From contig CM047429.1 in assembly GCA_026168455.1 (NCBI GenBank), positions 4,677,125 through 4,741,124 of the forward strand: DNA of 64,000 nt, read 5' to 3'. The notes under the pieces are model-generated. The model searched no databases. It was not told the origin of the DNA and saw only the letters and a list, made by a program, of their open reading frames with translations. The stretch comes from Theocolax elegans. Its lineage: Eukaryota > Arthropoda > Insecta > Hymenoptera > Cerocephalidae. Position numbers and translations under genes: made by a program. Below are positions 10,251 through 22,771 of this stretch, in pieces (position 1 is the first letter of the stretch; the number at the start of each line of letters is the position of its first letter).

Positions 10251-12619
10251 CTGTAAAACAAAAGTAAACGTTATATTAATTGCAAATTAGCACAATAATA
10301 TACAATTATTATAATCAACGCTACCAGTCGTGAACTTATGAAAAATTCAGAAGGAGGTCTACGATTAAAGATGTTAGTTTTTAAAAAAAGTTCAATAAGA
10401 AGGCAAAGTTGTAAGCTACCTTTGACTGCAAAATAATTTTAAAAACTTACTAGAAGAGTTACTTAAATTTTAAGAAACATATTTTTGAAAATGTGGAATA
10501 TGATTTTTTTTATTGATTGAATATGATTGAAAAGATTCATGTCTCGGGTATCATGCAATGGGCGCTAGAATAATAATCAACCTTTTCAAAAAGCTAGGGA
10601 AAAAAGAATTTTAATTCGATTAAATTGAGTTCTTTACAATTAATAAGCATCAGCTCTAACAGGTCAACACCATTTTTTCTTAGATTATTCGAATAGGTGA
10701 AATTTCTTTATCACTAGTGTCCATTAGACGAACTCCTGGGATCAGGGTCATTCTAATTTGGTCGAAGTATAGAATTCCATAATTTCAAGCAAATTCGTTT
10801 TCCAGAGTTCGAGTACTAAGCTTGATAGTGGTATCTAAATCGTAATAAATTACAACAGAAACTTATAATGATGATACTTGTCTTTCACCCTCCATTATTG
10901 ATTAAAACTATAAAAACTGTTATTTTCCATTTTCTTAAGTCTAGGTTCGTTTTTTTAATATAAACGAACAAAAAAAAACATTTTTTACGATATATGCAAT
11001 GTTTTGTTGGCAAAATTCGCCAACCTTCAGGCTAAACAGACAATTTTTATTATTATGTTATACAATAAAAAACATAATAAATATATATTATAAACTCAAC
11101 ATAAACGACAGTTTACCTTATTGATTTGAGAATAATCTTATCGTAATAAATGTATGCAATCGCTTTTATCTATTTATATACTAATCTGTGTCAATAAAGT
11201 ATAAAATGTAAACACAGCTGACTAATCATAAAAAATCTTTCGTTTTTAATTTATTAAAAGAGGGAAATAAGCATTTTCTAGTAAGTGTATATCCTTATTT
11301 TCTATCTTATTTATACTATATTACTTTTAAAATTCTTTTTATAGTTAAATTCAATATCTAAAATTATAATATGTGCCCAATCAAATTGATGATTATATTT
11401 TACCTAATGTGCTTTAACCTTCGATTCATCATTTGCACTATTTCTAAATTCGTTTATTCGAATTTATACTTTTCTTTTTGATTTGTCAATAATGAAGCTG
11501 AACAATTTTTAAATTTGAATTTATATACATACCATCTTTTACTAATTTTACTATTGAATAAAACTCTTTGAAATTTAGGGATGTCGGTAAAATAATTATT
11601 TTTTTCCAATTTGAGTTATTTAATCAAATTCTTCTGTGTACATTTTTATTGTTTTCGGTTTATTAAAAGTAATGTTCTTTTTATTATTTCTGTTGTCATA
11701 TTGGTTTAAATATTCATATTATATTAATGAGACTATTTTCAGATCAATCAAGGGGCGCACATTGACACATAATAAAGAAATCCCGTGAAAATATTTGACA
11801 TGGCGATTCGATCTTTAGAACTTTTGACTGTTTCGATTATATATATAATAGATAGCCTACTATAGGAAAAAGAGGATAGAGTGAGGGAGACATGTCGGTT
11901 GATATGTATATGAAACTTGTAGGCGAGAAGTTGAAATGTGGCCGTGAAAGAGAGCTAGAGTCAAGTGAATACTTTCATCACAGTTAACTCGTCTGGGCAA
12001 TTTTTGTTGTGAATAGTTATGAATTAATTAAAATTTATTTATCATTTTCGTATTTATATCAAATTTCATATTATTCACTGTCGATACATTTTCATATCTA
12101 CAACAATACAAGATGAAGACTTAAGATTTGCTAATTTTACTGGGTGCCAACTTTTGACATATTCCGACGAGAGAGAGTGAGTAAGAAAAAGATAGATAGA
12201 TAAATATACAATTCTTAAATAAAAATAAAAACTATATATAATGTTATATATAACAACAATAAATACAATATTGCATAGTAATATCACCGTCATAAAATAT
12301 CACAGTCGCGAATTAATACAAATATGGCAAATATCACAATAAGTCAACAGATAAAATGTAACACTAATGAAATAATTGTCAATACATCTATCAGTCACAA
12401 TACTAAAATACAATTTAAAATTTAAAATTGGACGACCCAATAAAGCAGTCATTCGTCATCACAATCTCACGTCATCTAACATCCCTTAAATATTTTCATT
12501 CATGTGTATATGGGACGGTACAACATAGCATAACAAATAAATAAATAAATAAAATAAGTAAAATAAATAAATAAAAACAATTTAAATATATAAATAAACA
12601 GATAATATATTAAGGTTAA
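10251..12619. other. AT-rich non-coding stretch
   Basis: No coding region recognised. It could hold introns of the gene suggested at 10146-10250. A TAAA-type simple repeat (about 12534-12600) borders the dead LINE that begins at 12620. Confidence 0.4.
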
Positions 12620-13395
12620 AGCTATTCTAGTGCCGAGAAATTTCTCCGAGCCGCAGCCTTACAATTTTTTAGTAAGGCCAGGCCATGAATTTCTGTCAGT
12701 AAGGAGTTCCGTAGATGCGCACTATGTACTTAAAGGGAGCTTTTACGAGTCTCAGCACATATCAGGGGAGGTACGAGATCTTTTGTGGCCCCCCGTACAG
12801 AACCCCTGTGTGCATATCTAGAGAGACTTTGCAAATACCCTGGAACTTGCATACGGGCAATTTTGTTCATGAGTACCGCCATAAAATACTGTATTCTAGA
12901 AACTGTGCGCAGCCAGCCCAGAGAGTACCTGTGAGGCGTCACATGATCATCCCTCCTAATGCCGCAAACGTAACGCACAAAAGTATTTTGTAAAATCTGT
13001 AATCGGTTTCTAATCTCCTGTAAAGCATCCAGCATGACTAATGAACAATAGTCTGTGTGGGGAAACAACAGCGGCTCGGCGAGTCGCTTTCTAAGAACCT
13101 GAGTAGCGTATTTGCTAAAAAATCGCAGACTATATAATAATTTATTAACTTTTTTTATGATATTATCCACATGTAACTTCCAAGATAATTGCGAATCCAA
13201 AACTACACCAAGACTCAGAACTCTTTCCACAAACGGGATGTACACGCCATCACCCAAGTCAATGTTACGACTATTATGGTTGTAGAAGTTAGAACAAAAT
13301 TTACGACAATCGAACAATGTAGCTTGAGTCTTACAGGCGGTATGTTTGAGTGGGGCGTGCACAGCCCATTCTTGTATTTTAATTGGTTTTAGACT
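12620..13395 (-). pseudogene. LINE A: reverse transcriptase C-terminal part
   Basis: The minus-strand frame from 13395 through the ATG at 13362 to 12730 encodes the end of a non-LTR reverse transcriptase: KTQATLFDC, then SLGVVLDSQLSWKLHVDNI and LFPHTDYCSLVM. The carboxy region includes FVRYVCGIRRDDHVTPHRY. These are the thumb and post-thumb signatures of Jockey-like LINEs with an APE endonuclease. The catalytic FADD part is missing, and the frame is joined directly to the endonuclease N-terminus at about 13397, so several hundred codons were deleted. Confidence 0.8.
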
Positions 13396-13645
13396 TCGAT
13401 TATATTTGACATTTAAGGCCAGATTTTACGTATAAAGCCACCCCACTGCCAATGGAATTTCGGTCTTGCCTAATTATCATATAGTCCCTTATCTGAATGA
13501 CGGTATCATCAATCCTCGAGTCAAGTCTAGACTCCGCTACCATAAAGAGATAATAGGAGGGAAGATCAGAAAGAACCTGACGAATTTGATCAATGTGAGC
13601 CCTGAGAGAGCTCACGGTGAGAAAGCCCGCACGCAATCTCCCAAC
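13396..13645 (-). pseudogene. LINE A: endonuclease N-terminal fragment
   Basis: On the minus strand, LRAGFLTVSSLRAHIDQI begins the fragment. It is followed by YLFMVAESRLDSRIDD and GSGVALYVKSGLKCQI. This matches the start of the APE-type endonuclease, where the Asn of the first motif and the Glu of the SE/AES motif bind metal. Here the Asn of the usual NVNSL motif is changed (TVSSL). The fragment ends where the internal deletion joins it to the reverse transcriptase end. Confidence 0.75.
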
Positions 13646-14090
13646 GTTAGCACCCCTCGACCCTCCGGTGGCACTCCAATGCAGTCAATTTTCTTTAAAA
13701 AGCACATTATTGTTATCATTATTACTGTTGTTGGTATCATTATCATTATTGTTACCACCACTATTACTCTTGTTATCATTATTATTAATTGCTTGTAAGC
13801 AGTTGCTTTTGAAATTGAAAGATAGCTTAATTTATCAGTTCTCGGATAGCAAATCGGATAATGCAGATCGATATTCAGCCAGGAGCAAGTCTTGACTATG
13901 CATTCTATCCAAAACATCACTTAAAATCTTTTTTATATTTTTTAAATTATTTTCAAATTCTGGCAAAACTTTTAAAGATTCTATAATTGAATCAAATCGG
14001 AATGATGTTGCAGACAAAATGTGCGACAAACCATCCGAAAATCCTAAATTTTTCATATTCTCTACCGCAATCGATGTGCTGGGAGCCTGC
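13646..14090 (-). pseudogene. LINE A: ORF1 remnant with Asn/Asp repeat
   Basis: A minus-strand frame (14056 to 13835) gives a coiled-coil-like piece, with heptad-style Leu/Ile spacing in KVLPEFENNLKNIKKILSDV and RMHSQDLLLAEYRSALSDLL. Nearer the endonuclease, 13710-13795 encodes an Asn/Asp/Ser/Thr-rich tract from AAT/GAT/AAC trinucleotides. This fits the coiled-coil part of an ORF1 RNA-binding protein. The domain boundaries are uncertain. Confidence 0.55.
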
Positions 14091-14599
14091 GATGCTGCAA
14101 CCTTTACGTACAGGGAGTCCCCGCCTGTACATCCGCAACCGGTAATACCCTTTCTACTTTGATTGATTTATTACCCGGAATTGAAGATAAACTTCACATT
14201 TTTCCATCCCCAATTAAATTCAGGACAAAAAAGAATTTGGTCATAGAAAAATAAAGTTTGACCTTGAAAATGACCTTTAAGGTGGTAGCTAAGATGACTA
14301 AAACATTTCCCCTTCGAAGTGGTACAACTTTTACCTAGAGTTTATTTTGATAAACCGCACCTTTGCTGGGTCATTTAAGTAGAAAAAGTAAGAAAAAGAG
14401 AAAATTGACCTTCACATGACATTTGCTTTAAAATTGACCGTTGCAGAGTAGTTTGAAAAAAATATATCATTTTACGCCACTGCGCGGCGTTTAGGAAAGC
14501 ATTGGCGAGGCGGGAGAGTTTATAAGCAAAGATGTGTTCCCATTATTTCTATCTCTGCAACTATGACAGATTTGTGAATTTTTTAAATTTGAATTTTTA
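14091..14599. other. non-coding spacer between LINE A and LINE B
   Basis: No frame recognised. It has repeated short words (TTGACCTT and AATGACCTT around 14258-14280 and 14405-14420) of a type seen in old dispersed repeats, but I cannot assign it. Confidence 0.35.
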
Positions 14600-15060
14600 T
14601 TTTTTTTTTATTTTTTCAAAACATAACCCTTAGGTGTTCTATAGCTCGAAGAAAACAGGATTTTAGTGCTACCCAATACCAATTCATCTACCAAATACTC
14701 AGTTTCATTAAGATTATTAATTTGGGAAGAATCAAGCACTTTAAATGCAATACTATTACGTATATAGCATGCAACACCGCCTCCCTGTATATACCCACGC
14801 TTTCCAGTAGTTGACAAAAAACCTCTGTCATTACGTACTAAAAAATAATTAGGTATGTTGTAAAAAGAGTCAGACCGATTTGGAGTTAACCAAGATTCAG
14901 ATATTGAAAAGATATCCACATTTTCAGTAATGAGAAAAGATTCGATTTCAGTGAGGTGATATAAAATAGAATTAGCATTTATTTGGGCTACTCTTAATTT
15001 AGGAGATCTACATAAGGCAGAATTAACATGATTAATACTAGAAGGGAGTCATATTAACTT
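14600..15060 (-). pseudogene. LINE B: endonuclease N-terminal fragment
   Basis: Reading down from 15060, the minus strand gives LRVAQINANSILYHLTEIES, then the ISESWLTP motif with the metal-binding Glu (about 14915) and GGGVACYIRNSIAFKVL (about 14780-14730). This is the first third of an APE-type endonuclease. The catalytic GDFN motif is absent because the copy stops at an A/T-rich junction near 14605. No reverse transcriptase follows. It is very similar in layout to LINE D/E (30228). Confidence 0.8.
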
Positions 15061-15900
15061 ATCTAAATCAGAGGCAGTTATAATCTGGATGCGGTCGGAT
15101 ATATCGTCCTTGAGCACAAATATTTTACCATCATGTGACCAAATATATTTTTAGTTAAGTTTACTTTTAATTAAAAGGTGCAATTCATGGATAGGCGTTG
15201 GCAACATCTCATATAAACTAAGTTGGCAAAAAAGTACGTGCATCCAATATATCGTTGTACAAGCTTTAACAGTGAAAGAATTCTTTTAGAAAGACAATTA
15301 ATCGAGACTTGGCAGTCCGACGGAATACCTGTAACTCTAAATAGTGTATTGGAAGACGCACACGAATAAAGTTCACCAAGCTGCTGAATTCATCACGTAC
15401 AACAGCATTTTCATTCTCTAATGTAGATATATGACTATTAAACAATTCGAACTTATTATCAAGCTTTTCAAGCTTCTCTTTATTTGAATGCTCATCTAAA
15501 ATTGGAATCAGAATTAAGATTATTAAATAAAAAATCAGTCTGCTGAGATTGAATTAAAAAGTCCTAGTTAGTCGGTCGAGCGAATTACTGAATGAAGAAT
15601 TCATTGATGAATTTAAATCTCGAGCTAAATCAAAACCAGAGTATCGAGCAAAAGTTGATAGTGTAGATATTGCAGTAAAGTTAATACTACTTAAATAATG
15701 CGACTTTAAAATAGGTTCAAATATCAGTCGGCTTGTTTTTTAAATAATGCTTAGCACAACCTGGGTGAAAAATCTTATTACATGAGTAACACACTATAAT
15801 AAAAGTTGAGATATGTTTAGTGCATCTTAAACACTTAATCACATTCGTTTTAGAATGTCCACTTATTAGAGGTCATACATATGACAATTATACCAATATG
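15061..15900 (-). pseudogene. LINE B: ORF1 remnant (zinc finger and FP-like C-terminus)
   Basis: Around 15870-15740 the minus strand encodes a PHD-like cysteine motif (CLRCTKHI, CYSCNKIFHPGC). Around 15215-15060 it encodes an ORF1 tail (YEMLPTPIHELHLLIKSK, then YIWSHDGKIFVLKDD), interrupted by stops. The same two blocks flank ORF1 of LINE D/E. In that LINE group the C-terminal block resembles the Baculo_FP-type nucleic-acid-binding domain; that similarity is from memory of the family. The middle is too decayed to read. Confidence 0.65.
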
Positions 15901-16717
15901 CAAAAATACAAAAAAGTGTTATAAATAGTTAATATAAAACGCAAAGTAAAAATATAATATATAAATATAACGCAATTATAATAATGCAAAAATAATATGT
16001 ATAAAAGCTCGTAGTAAGTAGTCGCAATATGTAGCCGTTAGACAGCGAACTATGCATTAAAACCGTTAAAACAGTACAAGTGGCGTCATCTAACGGATTA
16101 TTGTGTGAGTGTAATGCTAACCTAATTCTATATGAGCATATAATAAGATATCAATAACAAAAACAAAACGCTGTGCAGCCACTAATTGTTGATAAGAATA
16201 TAAATTAATAGAATTAAAAATTAGATTGCGGGTGTAACTAGAACACCAAATACTATTTTAAACAGAAGTCTTATACCTAGCCTTAGAATAATAATCGCAG
16301 AATGCAGTGTAACAAAGAAGGTCAATATGTGCACAAAGGTTTGTTTCACCGGTACCGTCACATAAATTGTCACAATGGTCACTGCACTGTCACGGGAAAC
16401 GTAGAGCTCGCAAGAGCACGGCAGATAACGTCATGACAATGTCATAGCAGGCAGTGTGAAGATTGTCAAACAGACGTCCCGACAGGAGCAACGAATGGAC
16501 GACGTCCTGCCAAATACACCAAGATAAACAAGTATTTTAATCGTTGGTCCCAATGGCTCAAGGCTCCAAAACACAAAATGTATTATGCCAGGTTGAGCCC
16601 TTAGGTATCAGGAATACTGTAACAAATTAGTGCTCACAACCAAGCTTTGAGTAACTTGTATGGCAGATTTTATTCAAGAGTAGTGAATAGAGCGTGTGTG
16701 TTCACTTACCGAGAGAT
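15901..16717. other. probable LINE B 5' region and unassigned sequence
   Basis: No frame recognised. It lies upstream (minus strand) of LINE B ORF1 and downstream of the 3' end of LINE C, and contains a short run of CA/GT-rich sequence near 16330-16470. I cannot place the boundary between the two elements more precisely than the tail at 16718-16735. Confidence 0.35.
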
Positions 16718-16964
16718 TGATTGATTGATTGAATAGTTTTATTCGGCATTTGGGATTTAAACCCCGTAGGCACTCATTTACAAAAATACAATTTCCGAAA
16801 TACAACTTTTAACAATAAATAAAATAACATAATAATATATACAACTATAATAACAATAATAAAATCAAATGAGCTATAAAAAGTCGATTAAAATATAATA
16901 AATAATTTAACAATAATAATAATAGGGTAAAATAATAAACATAATACTACAATAGCTAAGTAAT

Positions 16965-17747
16965 CTATTCGAGGCGAGGGATAAGCGGTGGGGTTATCCC
17001 CTCATATTGCATCCTGGTGTCCCAGGCAGTTTGGTCGAGTCCAAACAAATAATGAAATAACGAGTCTTTGAATTTGGCGATGGATGATTTCTCAAATGTA
17101 TGTGGAGGGAATTCATTGATGATCTTGGATGAGGTGATGATGAATGATTTATTTAAAGCCTCCGTACGAGGAGGGAGGTAATTTAATGATTTTGTTGGTT
17201 GACGAGTGGAAGTGCGGTGATTATGTTGCGAGGTATTTAATTTGATGAAATGGTTTGCTAGGTAACTAGGAGAATTGTGAGAGATGATACTAAAAGCAAG
17301 TGAACCGATGATGTATGAGCGCCTGAACTCGACTGATAACCACCTGAGACCTAACCTATACGGAGTGACGTGCTCTCTCCTCGGTATGTCCCCCCACACG
17401 AACCGTACACAAGCATTCAATAGTCTTTGCAACTTTAGATTTCTGGTCTGGTCAACATCGTTGTAAACCGCACACGCATAATCAAAATGAGGAAAGACAA
17501 GTGCCTCTACCAGTCTTTTTCTGAGACCACGTGATAAGGTTTTTCTGTAGTATCGTAATGAGTGCAAAACACCATGCACACGACTCGAAATAGATGACAC
17601 TTGCCTTGCCCAATCAAGAGATGGAGTAATCATGATCCCGAGCGACTTAACCTCACATTCATACTCCAAGAAGTTCGTTTCCAATTTAACCTTAGGGGCA
17701 GTGTTCAAGTCGATGCGCGATAAAAAAGCCTGACTACCCAGAATCAT
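16965..17747 (-). pseudogene. LINE C: reverse transcriptase C-terminal domain
   Basis: This 260-codon frame starts MILGSQAFLSRIDL and continues with VKSLGIMITPSLDWARQVSS, LVEALVFPHFDYACAVYND and LNACVRFVWGDIPRREHVTP. These are the thumb and carboxy-terminal signatures shared with LINE A and the 54368 fragment. It is separated from the catalytic part by a 1-base loss in an A-run at about 17778, just after LWAQK. The stop at 16965 looks like the natural end of ORF2, since only AT-rich 3' UTR follows to the tail at 16718. Confidence 0.85.
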
Positions 17748-17772
17748 AACCTTCGTTTTTTTAACATTTAAC

Positions 17773-18637
17773 TTAAGTCCGTTTTTGTGCCCATAGGGCT
17801 ATTGCATTTGCATCCTGTGTAATACGCTGCACTCCCATTTCAAATTCCGCAGGAAAAAACGAATGGTAGACCTGGGCATCATCGGCAAACAGCATATATT
17901 TGCTATGTGTAAGTACTTTCGGCAGATCGTTTATGAAAATAGAAAAAAGAATCGGGCCAAGAACACTGCCCTGAGGCACACCAGCATTAATTTTCAACCA
18001 ATCTGAACGCTCGCCAGATTCATTCTCCACGGCATGCATGCGACCCACAAGATACCGATAAAACCATGTAAGCACGTTATCGGAACAACCAATATCACTT
18101 AATTTTTTAATTAATTTATCATGGGGTACCGTGTCAAAAGCCTTGGAGCAATCAAACAGGACAAGAATCGTGATCTTTCTGGCGTCAATGGCTCTCCTAA
18201 CATCATCAAGAACTCCCAGGAGTGCCGTCTGGGTACTATGTCCCTTGCGAAAACCTGCCTGTCTCTCAATAAGGATATTATTCTCCTCTAGGTATTCGGA
18301 TAATTGATTGTGCCCAAGTCTTTCTAAGATCTTTGAGAGTTCACAAAGCTTTGCTATCGGCCTTGTGTCAGAACACGATTCCGTCCTGCCCGACTTCGCC
18401 AAAGGAAACAGCAGCACCCTCTTCTAGTATTCAGGATAATATCCAGTTAAAAGCATATCGTTAAAAACATCCACGAGGTGCAGAGTTAATTGAGGCTCTA
18501 ATAACTTTAGCATTTCCACGGATATGCCATCAATCCCCACTGCCCTCGAGGACACTCCCCGAATTGCGTTCTGAATTGCTTTAGTAGTGATATTGGAGAA
18601 ATGAAAAGAGGAGGAGGAGGGTGATAAAGGACATGAA
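17773..18637 (-). pseudogene. LINE C: reverse transcriptase catalytic core
   Basis: The 214-codon frame (18417-17773) has motif A LFDCSKAFDTV (about residues 87-97), motif B GVPQGSVLGPILFSIF (about 144-159) and the catalytic FADD (about 175-178). Upstream, codons read to GYYPEY and then meet a TAG at about 18424, where a Trp would be usual. The frame above that (about 18640-18430) carries the IRGVSSRAVGIDGISVEML motif. It would make the first DNA strand at the nicked target, but this copy is dead. Confidence 0.87.
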
Positions 18638-20005
18638 TTACATAAAATGGTTGAAAAAGACTGAATACAATGGCTGCACGTGATTTGAGACAGATGCGTA
18701 GTAACTGTTAAGCTGTTGTAAAGTGAATAAATTAAGTGGCGATGGATTTGTCTTAGAACTAAGACCCATGTTTTTAAGGCATTTCCAGGACCTTTTGGGA
18801 TCGTTTGCCCTCTTAAGTTTATTTGCCAGGAAGTGAAATTTACTCGAGTTTACAGCATTCGAGACATGATTTCTGAGCCCTTTATAAACATTGTAATCTT
18901 CACTTGAACCAGTAGCACGAAATCTCTCGAAAGCTGCATTTCTGTCCTTAATTTTCAATTTAATATCCCTAGTAATCCATGGCTTGTGTTTAGTTTTTAA
19001 AGAATATAACTTAATTGGTGCTAACAAATCAAATGTCGAAAGAATTGCCTTGTTTATGAGTGATACATTATTTGAGATAGTGATATGATTTATATTTGAT
19101 GGATGATTATGATATGAGACCGGACCGTGGTGGTAGTTAAATAAGGACAAATCTGTAGAAATATGCTGATCAGGCCTATGAGGACTAAGTGATTGTGATG
19201 AAGACAAAGAGATGATAGATGAGGTGAATGTGGTTGCGAGGTTATGAAGGTTGATCTCTCCCAGATTTCGTTTTCCAAATTCCCTCACGTCTGTCGGCGT
19301 GTTAGCAATCCTTAAAGTAATGCTTATAGCATCGTGACCTGCTGCGAAAGGAGCTGTTGTTTTAATATATTCGTAATCGGGTATTGGTTCACGAATTAGG
19401 AAGAGATCTAACCATGTATGAGAAGGCCCGCCCGACGTCATTGCATGGTGTGTTGGCTCTGACTGGTTGAGTGTAAGCCCCAGTGCTGATATGTTTTCTC
19501 TAAACTTATTTGCTATAGCACTAGAGGAATTCATATCAATATTGAAATCCCCAGTGACTACGACGTATTTGTATCTCGGTAGTATGTCCGACAAAATCTC
19601 GAATAATTCTGTAGGATAAGCGGCTGTAGGCCTGCGATATACCACCGCTAACACTAAAGAATCAGCCTTACCCGTCAAACATAAAATTAAAAATTATGGA
19701 GCATTCGAGAAAACCGGTTCAGAGTGCGCGATGACCTTTACCCCAAAATTTTCCCGAACATAAGCCGCCACACCACCCCCCTCCTTACCCTCTCGATCCA
19801 AGCGATGCAAATTATATCCCGTTAGTTTAACAATTTCTGAGGAATTGTGCTTAGTAAGGAAGGTTTCTGTGATTGCAATGACATCGTGAGAGGACGGGTG
19901 AACTAATGCTTCAATGGATGGAAAATGTGTTTTGAGTCTATTGATATTTGAATGGAAAATGGAAAATGATTTTGATGATCCTGATAATTTGGCCCGACCA
20001 GCTCT
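18638..20005 (-). pseudogene. LINE C: APE-type endonuclease and linker
   Basis: The minus strand gives ITETFLTKHN near 19890 (Glu of the metal site) and GGGVAAYVRENFGVKV near 19775. Then comes a 346-codon frame (19678-18638) with VVYRRPTAAY, the catalytic GDFNIDMNSS (about 19555) and GHDAISITL (about 19340). The second half is the linker toward the reverse transcriptase, with KTKHKPWITRDIKLKIKDR (about 19000-18945). A break near 19690 separates the first block from the rest. The enzyme nicks target DNA for target-primed reverse transcription. Confidence 0.85.
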
Positions 20006-20008
20006 GTC

Positions 20009-20917
20009 TCATTTAGTATGAGTAGGAAGAGGAGGAAAGCTAGAAAATTCAGTATCCGAGCTTACTCGCCTCAACGGACCGTCCCTCACCTCTCGCATAA
20101 ATACTACTAAATCTAATACTATGGGCCTCGCATAACCCAGTTCGCTTGATTTCCGAACGGCCGCTTGCCACAACTCGAACACCGGTTTTGGCCAGAGAGG
20201 CCTTATAAATAACGAGTTTTTGTCACCCTCACCAAAAATGTCGCGAGCTCTTCGTCCTTTTAAAAGGTGCGCCTTCTCCATTACTGCATCTCTGGAAACA
20301 TTCGACGAAAACTTGACAACCAGTCCACGCGAACGCACTTGAGTAGGGGGGGAACCCGTTGACTTAGATTTCTGTCGCGGAGTCCAAGGCCGAAGGTCAA
20401 TCACCTGGTTCAACAGCTTCGGTAACTTGATTGCCTCCAAAATATCTGCAATCAGCTGATTTTCGGTTTTCTCAGTTTTACCCGGTAACCCCGTGACAAG
20501 CAGCTCACAGGAATCTTTTAACGCTGGAGATTGTGTAGCATTTATATTGTTAGTTTCAATACTGCTAACCCTATTTTCCAGCTTGTTTAATCGCTCGTCC
20601 AAAACTGAGTACTTTGTTTCAATCTCCTCCTCAATCAAGCTGACCTTCGCCTTCAAGTCTTATAGCTCCGTCTGTACTTCGTCTACTTTGTCCTCCACAC
20701 AGCTCACCACCTCCAAAACCGATTTTATATCGCTCCTCAAGCTGTTTTGCAAGCTCCGCGTGAAGGCTTCTACCCACGGTGGCGGGCTATCCGCCATTGA
20801 TACGGAGTCAGCGAGTGTGTCTTGCGCGGCCTGGTTGGGCTTAGTGGGCGGAGCGCCGCGAGGTTGCTTAGCAACCTGCGACATTGATGGCCACGGAGGC
20901 GAGGCAACGCGCTTCAC
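20009..20917 (-). pseudogene. LINE C: ORF1 coiled-coil and RNA-binding region
   Basis: The frame from 20917 is interrupted by one TAA at about 20660 and then continues to 20009. The first part is Pro/Ala-rich. Next comes a predicted coiled coil (LIEEEIETKYSVLDERLNKL). The later block CELLVTGLPGKTEKTENQL resembles an RRM-like start, and KGRRARDIFGEGDKNSLFIR resembles the FP-type C-terminal block of insect LINE ORF1. It ends at 20009, just before the endonuclease frame. It would coat LINE RNA as a chaperone. Confidence 0.7.
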
Positions 20918-21340
20918 GCAAGAGGTGGTAGGAGTAGGCGTGGTCGCCGTCGCGGTAACCCGGGCGGTGGCGCCCTCGTGTCAACTAAAGCTGTTACTTG
21001 GGTTTTCAATTTATTTTACGCGAGTACGCAACAGCGCCGCTCGGACGATCCCGGCACGACCTCGAAGCAATTCATATGTGCGATATTATTACATAGATTA
21101 CACACCTCTGTGTAGTCCTTTCGCGTCAGCCGTGCTCCGCAAACAAAGCAGCCTCGCGGTGTTGCCATTTCTGCAAGCCGATAGTCGCAACCTTGGCCTG
21201 GATTCCGCGCGCAGATCTTGCCGCCCAAAATTTCTGTCGCTTGCAAATTCCTCCGGCTAACCTCTAAAATTTTGCAGTCAATTTTTTCTTGATTTCTGGA
21301 CGACTGTCTACAGCAAAAGTGCAACTAATTTACTACGTAC
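20918..21340 (-). pseudogene. LINE C: ORF1 N-terminal zinc finger and 5' UTR
   Basis: The minus strand from 21324 to 21016 contains GCFVCGARLTRKDYTEVCNL and CNNIAHMNCFEVVPG, a C-x2-C, C-x2-C, H-x2-C pattern like the PHD-type finger at the start of ORF1 in LINE B and LINE D/E. A frame shift separates it from the 20917 frame. The region is GC-rich compared with its surroundings. Confidence 0.6.
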
Positions 21341-21475
21341 GAGCTGTAGACAGCGGCCGTCCGATTTGTAATGTGCTAGAACTCGCGTTTATAACGTGAG
21401 TAGAGTAATTTTATTTGCTTTGTATAGATCAGTAGACAACGTCTGTGTACTCACCGCGCGTTAGAGAGAGAAAGC

Positions 21476-21530
<55 letters not shown>

Positions 21531-21535
21531 ATAAC
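21341..21535. repeat. GA microsatellite and spacer between two LINEs
   Basis: A nearly pure AG dinucleotide run covers about 21463-21527. It lies between the 5' end of LINE C and the 3' end of LINE D/E. The segment 21341-21462 shows no feature. Confidence 0.8.
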
Positions 21536-22085
21536 ATTGTTTATTTATGCCAAGGTTTATCAAAACCGTATGGCACCAGAATTAGCATGCAACATGCTAG
21601 TAAATACAAACCAAATTTTACATAAAAACTTATCATATAAAACTTATAAAACTCTCGACTTAAAAATATAATCTTATATAAAATATTCCAAAGTATTCTA
21701 CTCTGATAACAATAGTAAAAATAATACAAAACTAAAACTAAAACTAAAAGGCCTATAAGGCACATTAAACAACGCTATAAGTTTTAACAAAATGTACAAA
21801 CAAATTCAATACAAAAATATAAAAATGGGTAGAAATAGTTAGTGATAAATTTAGAATTAGCTATAAAATATATAAGCTCGCAAGAGACGCAACAGTCCAA
21901 GTGAAAAATAATAATAAATGTAATTGTAACTTGACGGATAAAACTTTGAGACTAACAATTATTGAATTAAATTCTTAGAGAAACCAATAACACTAGTGTA
22001 GAAAGATAAAAATCAAATAAATTTATACGACAGAATCGTACATATTTCTAAGATACCTGAGCACACTCATTCTAAAGCTAGATGC

Positions 22086-22771
22086 ACTAACAAGGAGAGG
22101 TCACTCCCTCTGGAAAACGGATCCTTACCTAACTCTAGGATATAATTTCTACTATAAAATCATGCAGAAAGCCGGAGTTTTAGTGTCCAATGCCCATTTT
22201 TACGATAGATATAAGCAAATAATGAAAAATCTCGCCGAAAAAACCGTTGAGTTTGAACGCTTATAACTCAGAAACAATTAAAGATGTACGTATAAACTAA
22301 ATTTTAAAAGAAAGCTGAGGTCGAGTAGATACGTTTTGAAAAAAAGGAAGATCAAATATTTTTATATGGTCAAAAGTTATGGGAGAAATAAGAATTAGAC
22401 GAAATTTTGGGCTAAAAAAATCATTAAATTGTAACTTTAAATTTTCGATAAAATTTTGACTAATTCTTATTTCTCCCATAACTTTTGACTATATCAAAAT
22501 AATTGAGCTTCCTTCTTTTCAAAACGTATCTACTCGACCTCAGCTTTCTTTTAAAATTTAGTTTATACGTACATCTTTAATTGTTTCTGAGTTATAAGCG
22601 TTCAAACTCAACGGTTTTTTCGGCGAGATTTTTCTTTATTTGCTTATATCTATCGTAAAAATAGGCATTAGACACTAAAACTCCGGCTTTCTGCATGATT
22701 TTATAGTAGAAATTATATCCTAGAGTTAGGTAAGGATCCGTTTTCCAGAGGGTGTGACCTCTCCTTGTAAG
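22086..22771. repeat. long imperfect palindrome (about 320-bp arms) at a LINE 3' end
   Basis: The left arm (22086-22408) and the right arm (22451-22771) are reverse complements at high identity, with a spacer of about 42 bases. Both arms contain the last codons of the LINE reverse transcriptase (GHTLWKTDPYLTLGYNFYY on the minus strand; a near-identical version on the plus strand) and the start of its 3' UTR. It therefore represents two LINE 3' ends facing each other. A transcript through it would form a long hairpin. Confidence 0.85.

Larger units (their letters stand above)
16718..21340 (-). mobile_element. LINE C, near full-length but broken
   Basis: The element runs on the minus strand from a zinc-finger ORF1 near 21324 to a 3' tail at about 16718, where AATAAA is followed by a short TCAA repeat. 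Order: ORF1 (21324-20009), endonuclease (about 20005-19000), reverse transcriptase (about 18640-17773), C-terminal domain (17747-16965) and 3' UTR. At least four frame breaks or stops disable it. The gene order and the APE-type endonuclease place it with Jockey-like LINEs. Confidence 0.85.

Noticed and set aside
20493..21260. 255-codon plus-strand ORF
   Set aside because: It is the antisense of LINE C ORF1 and its GC-rich 5' region.
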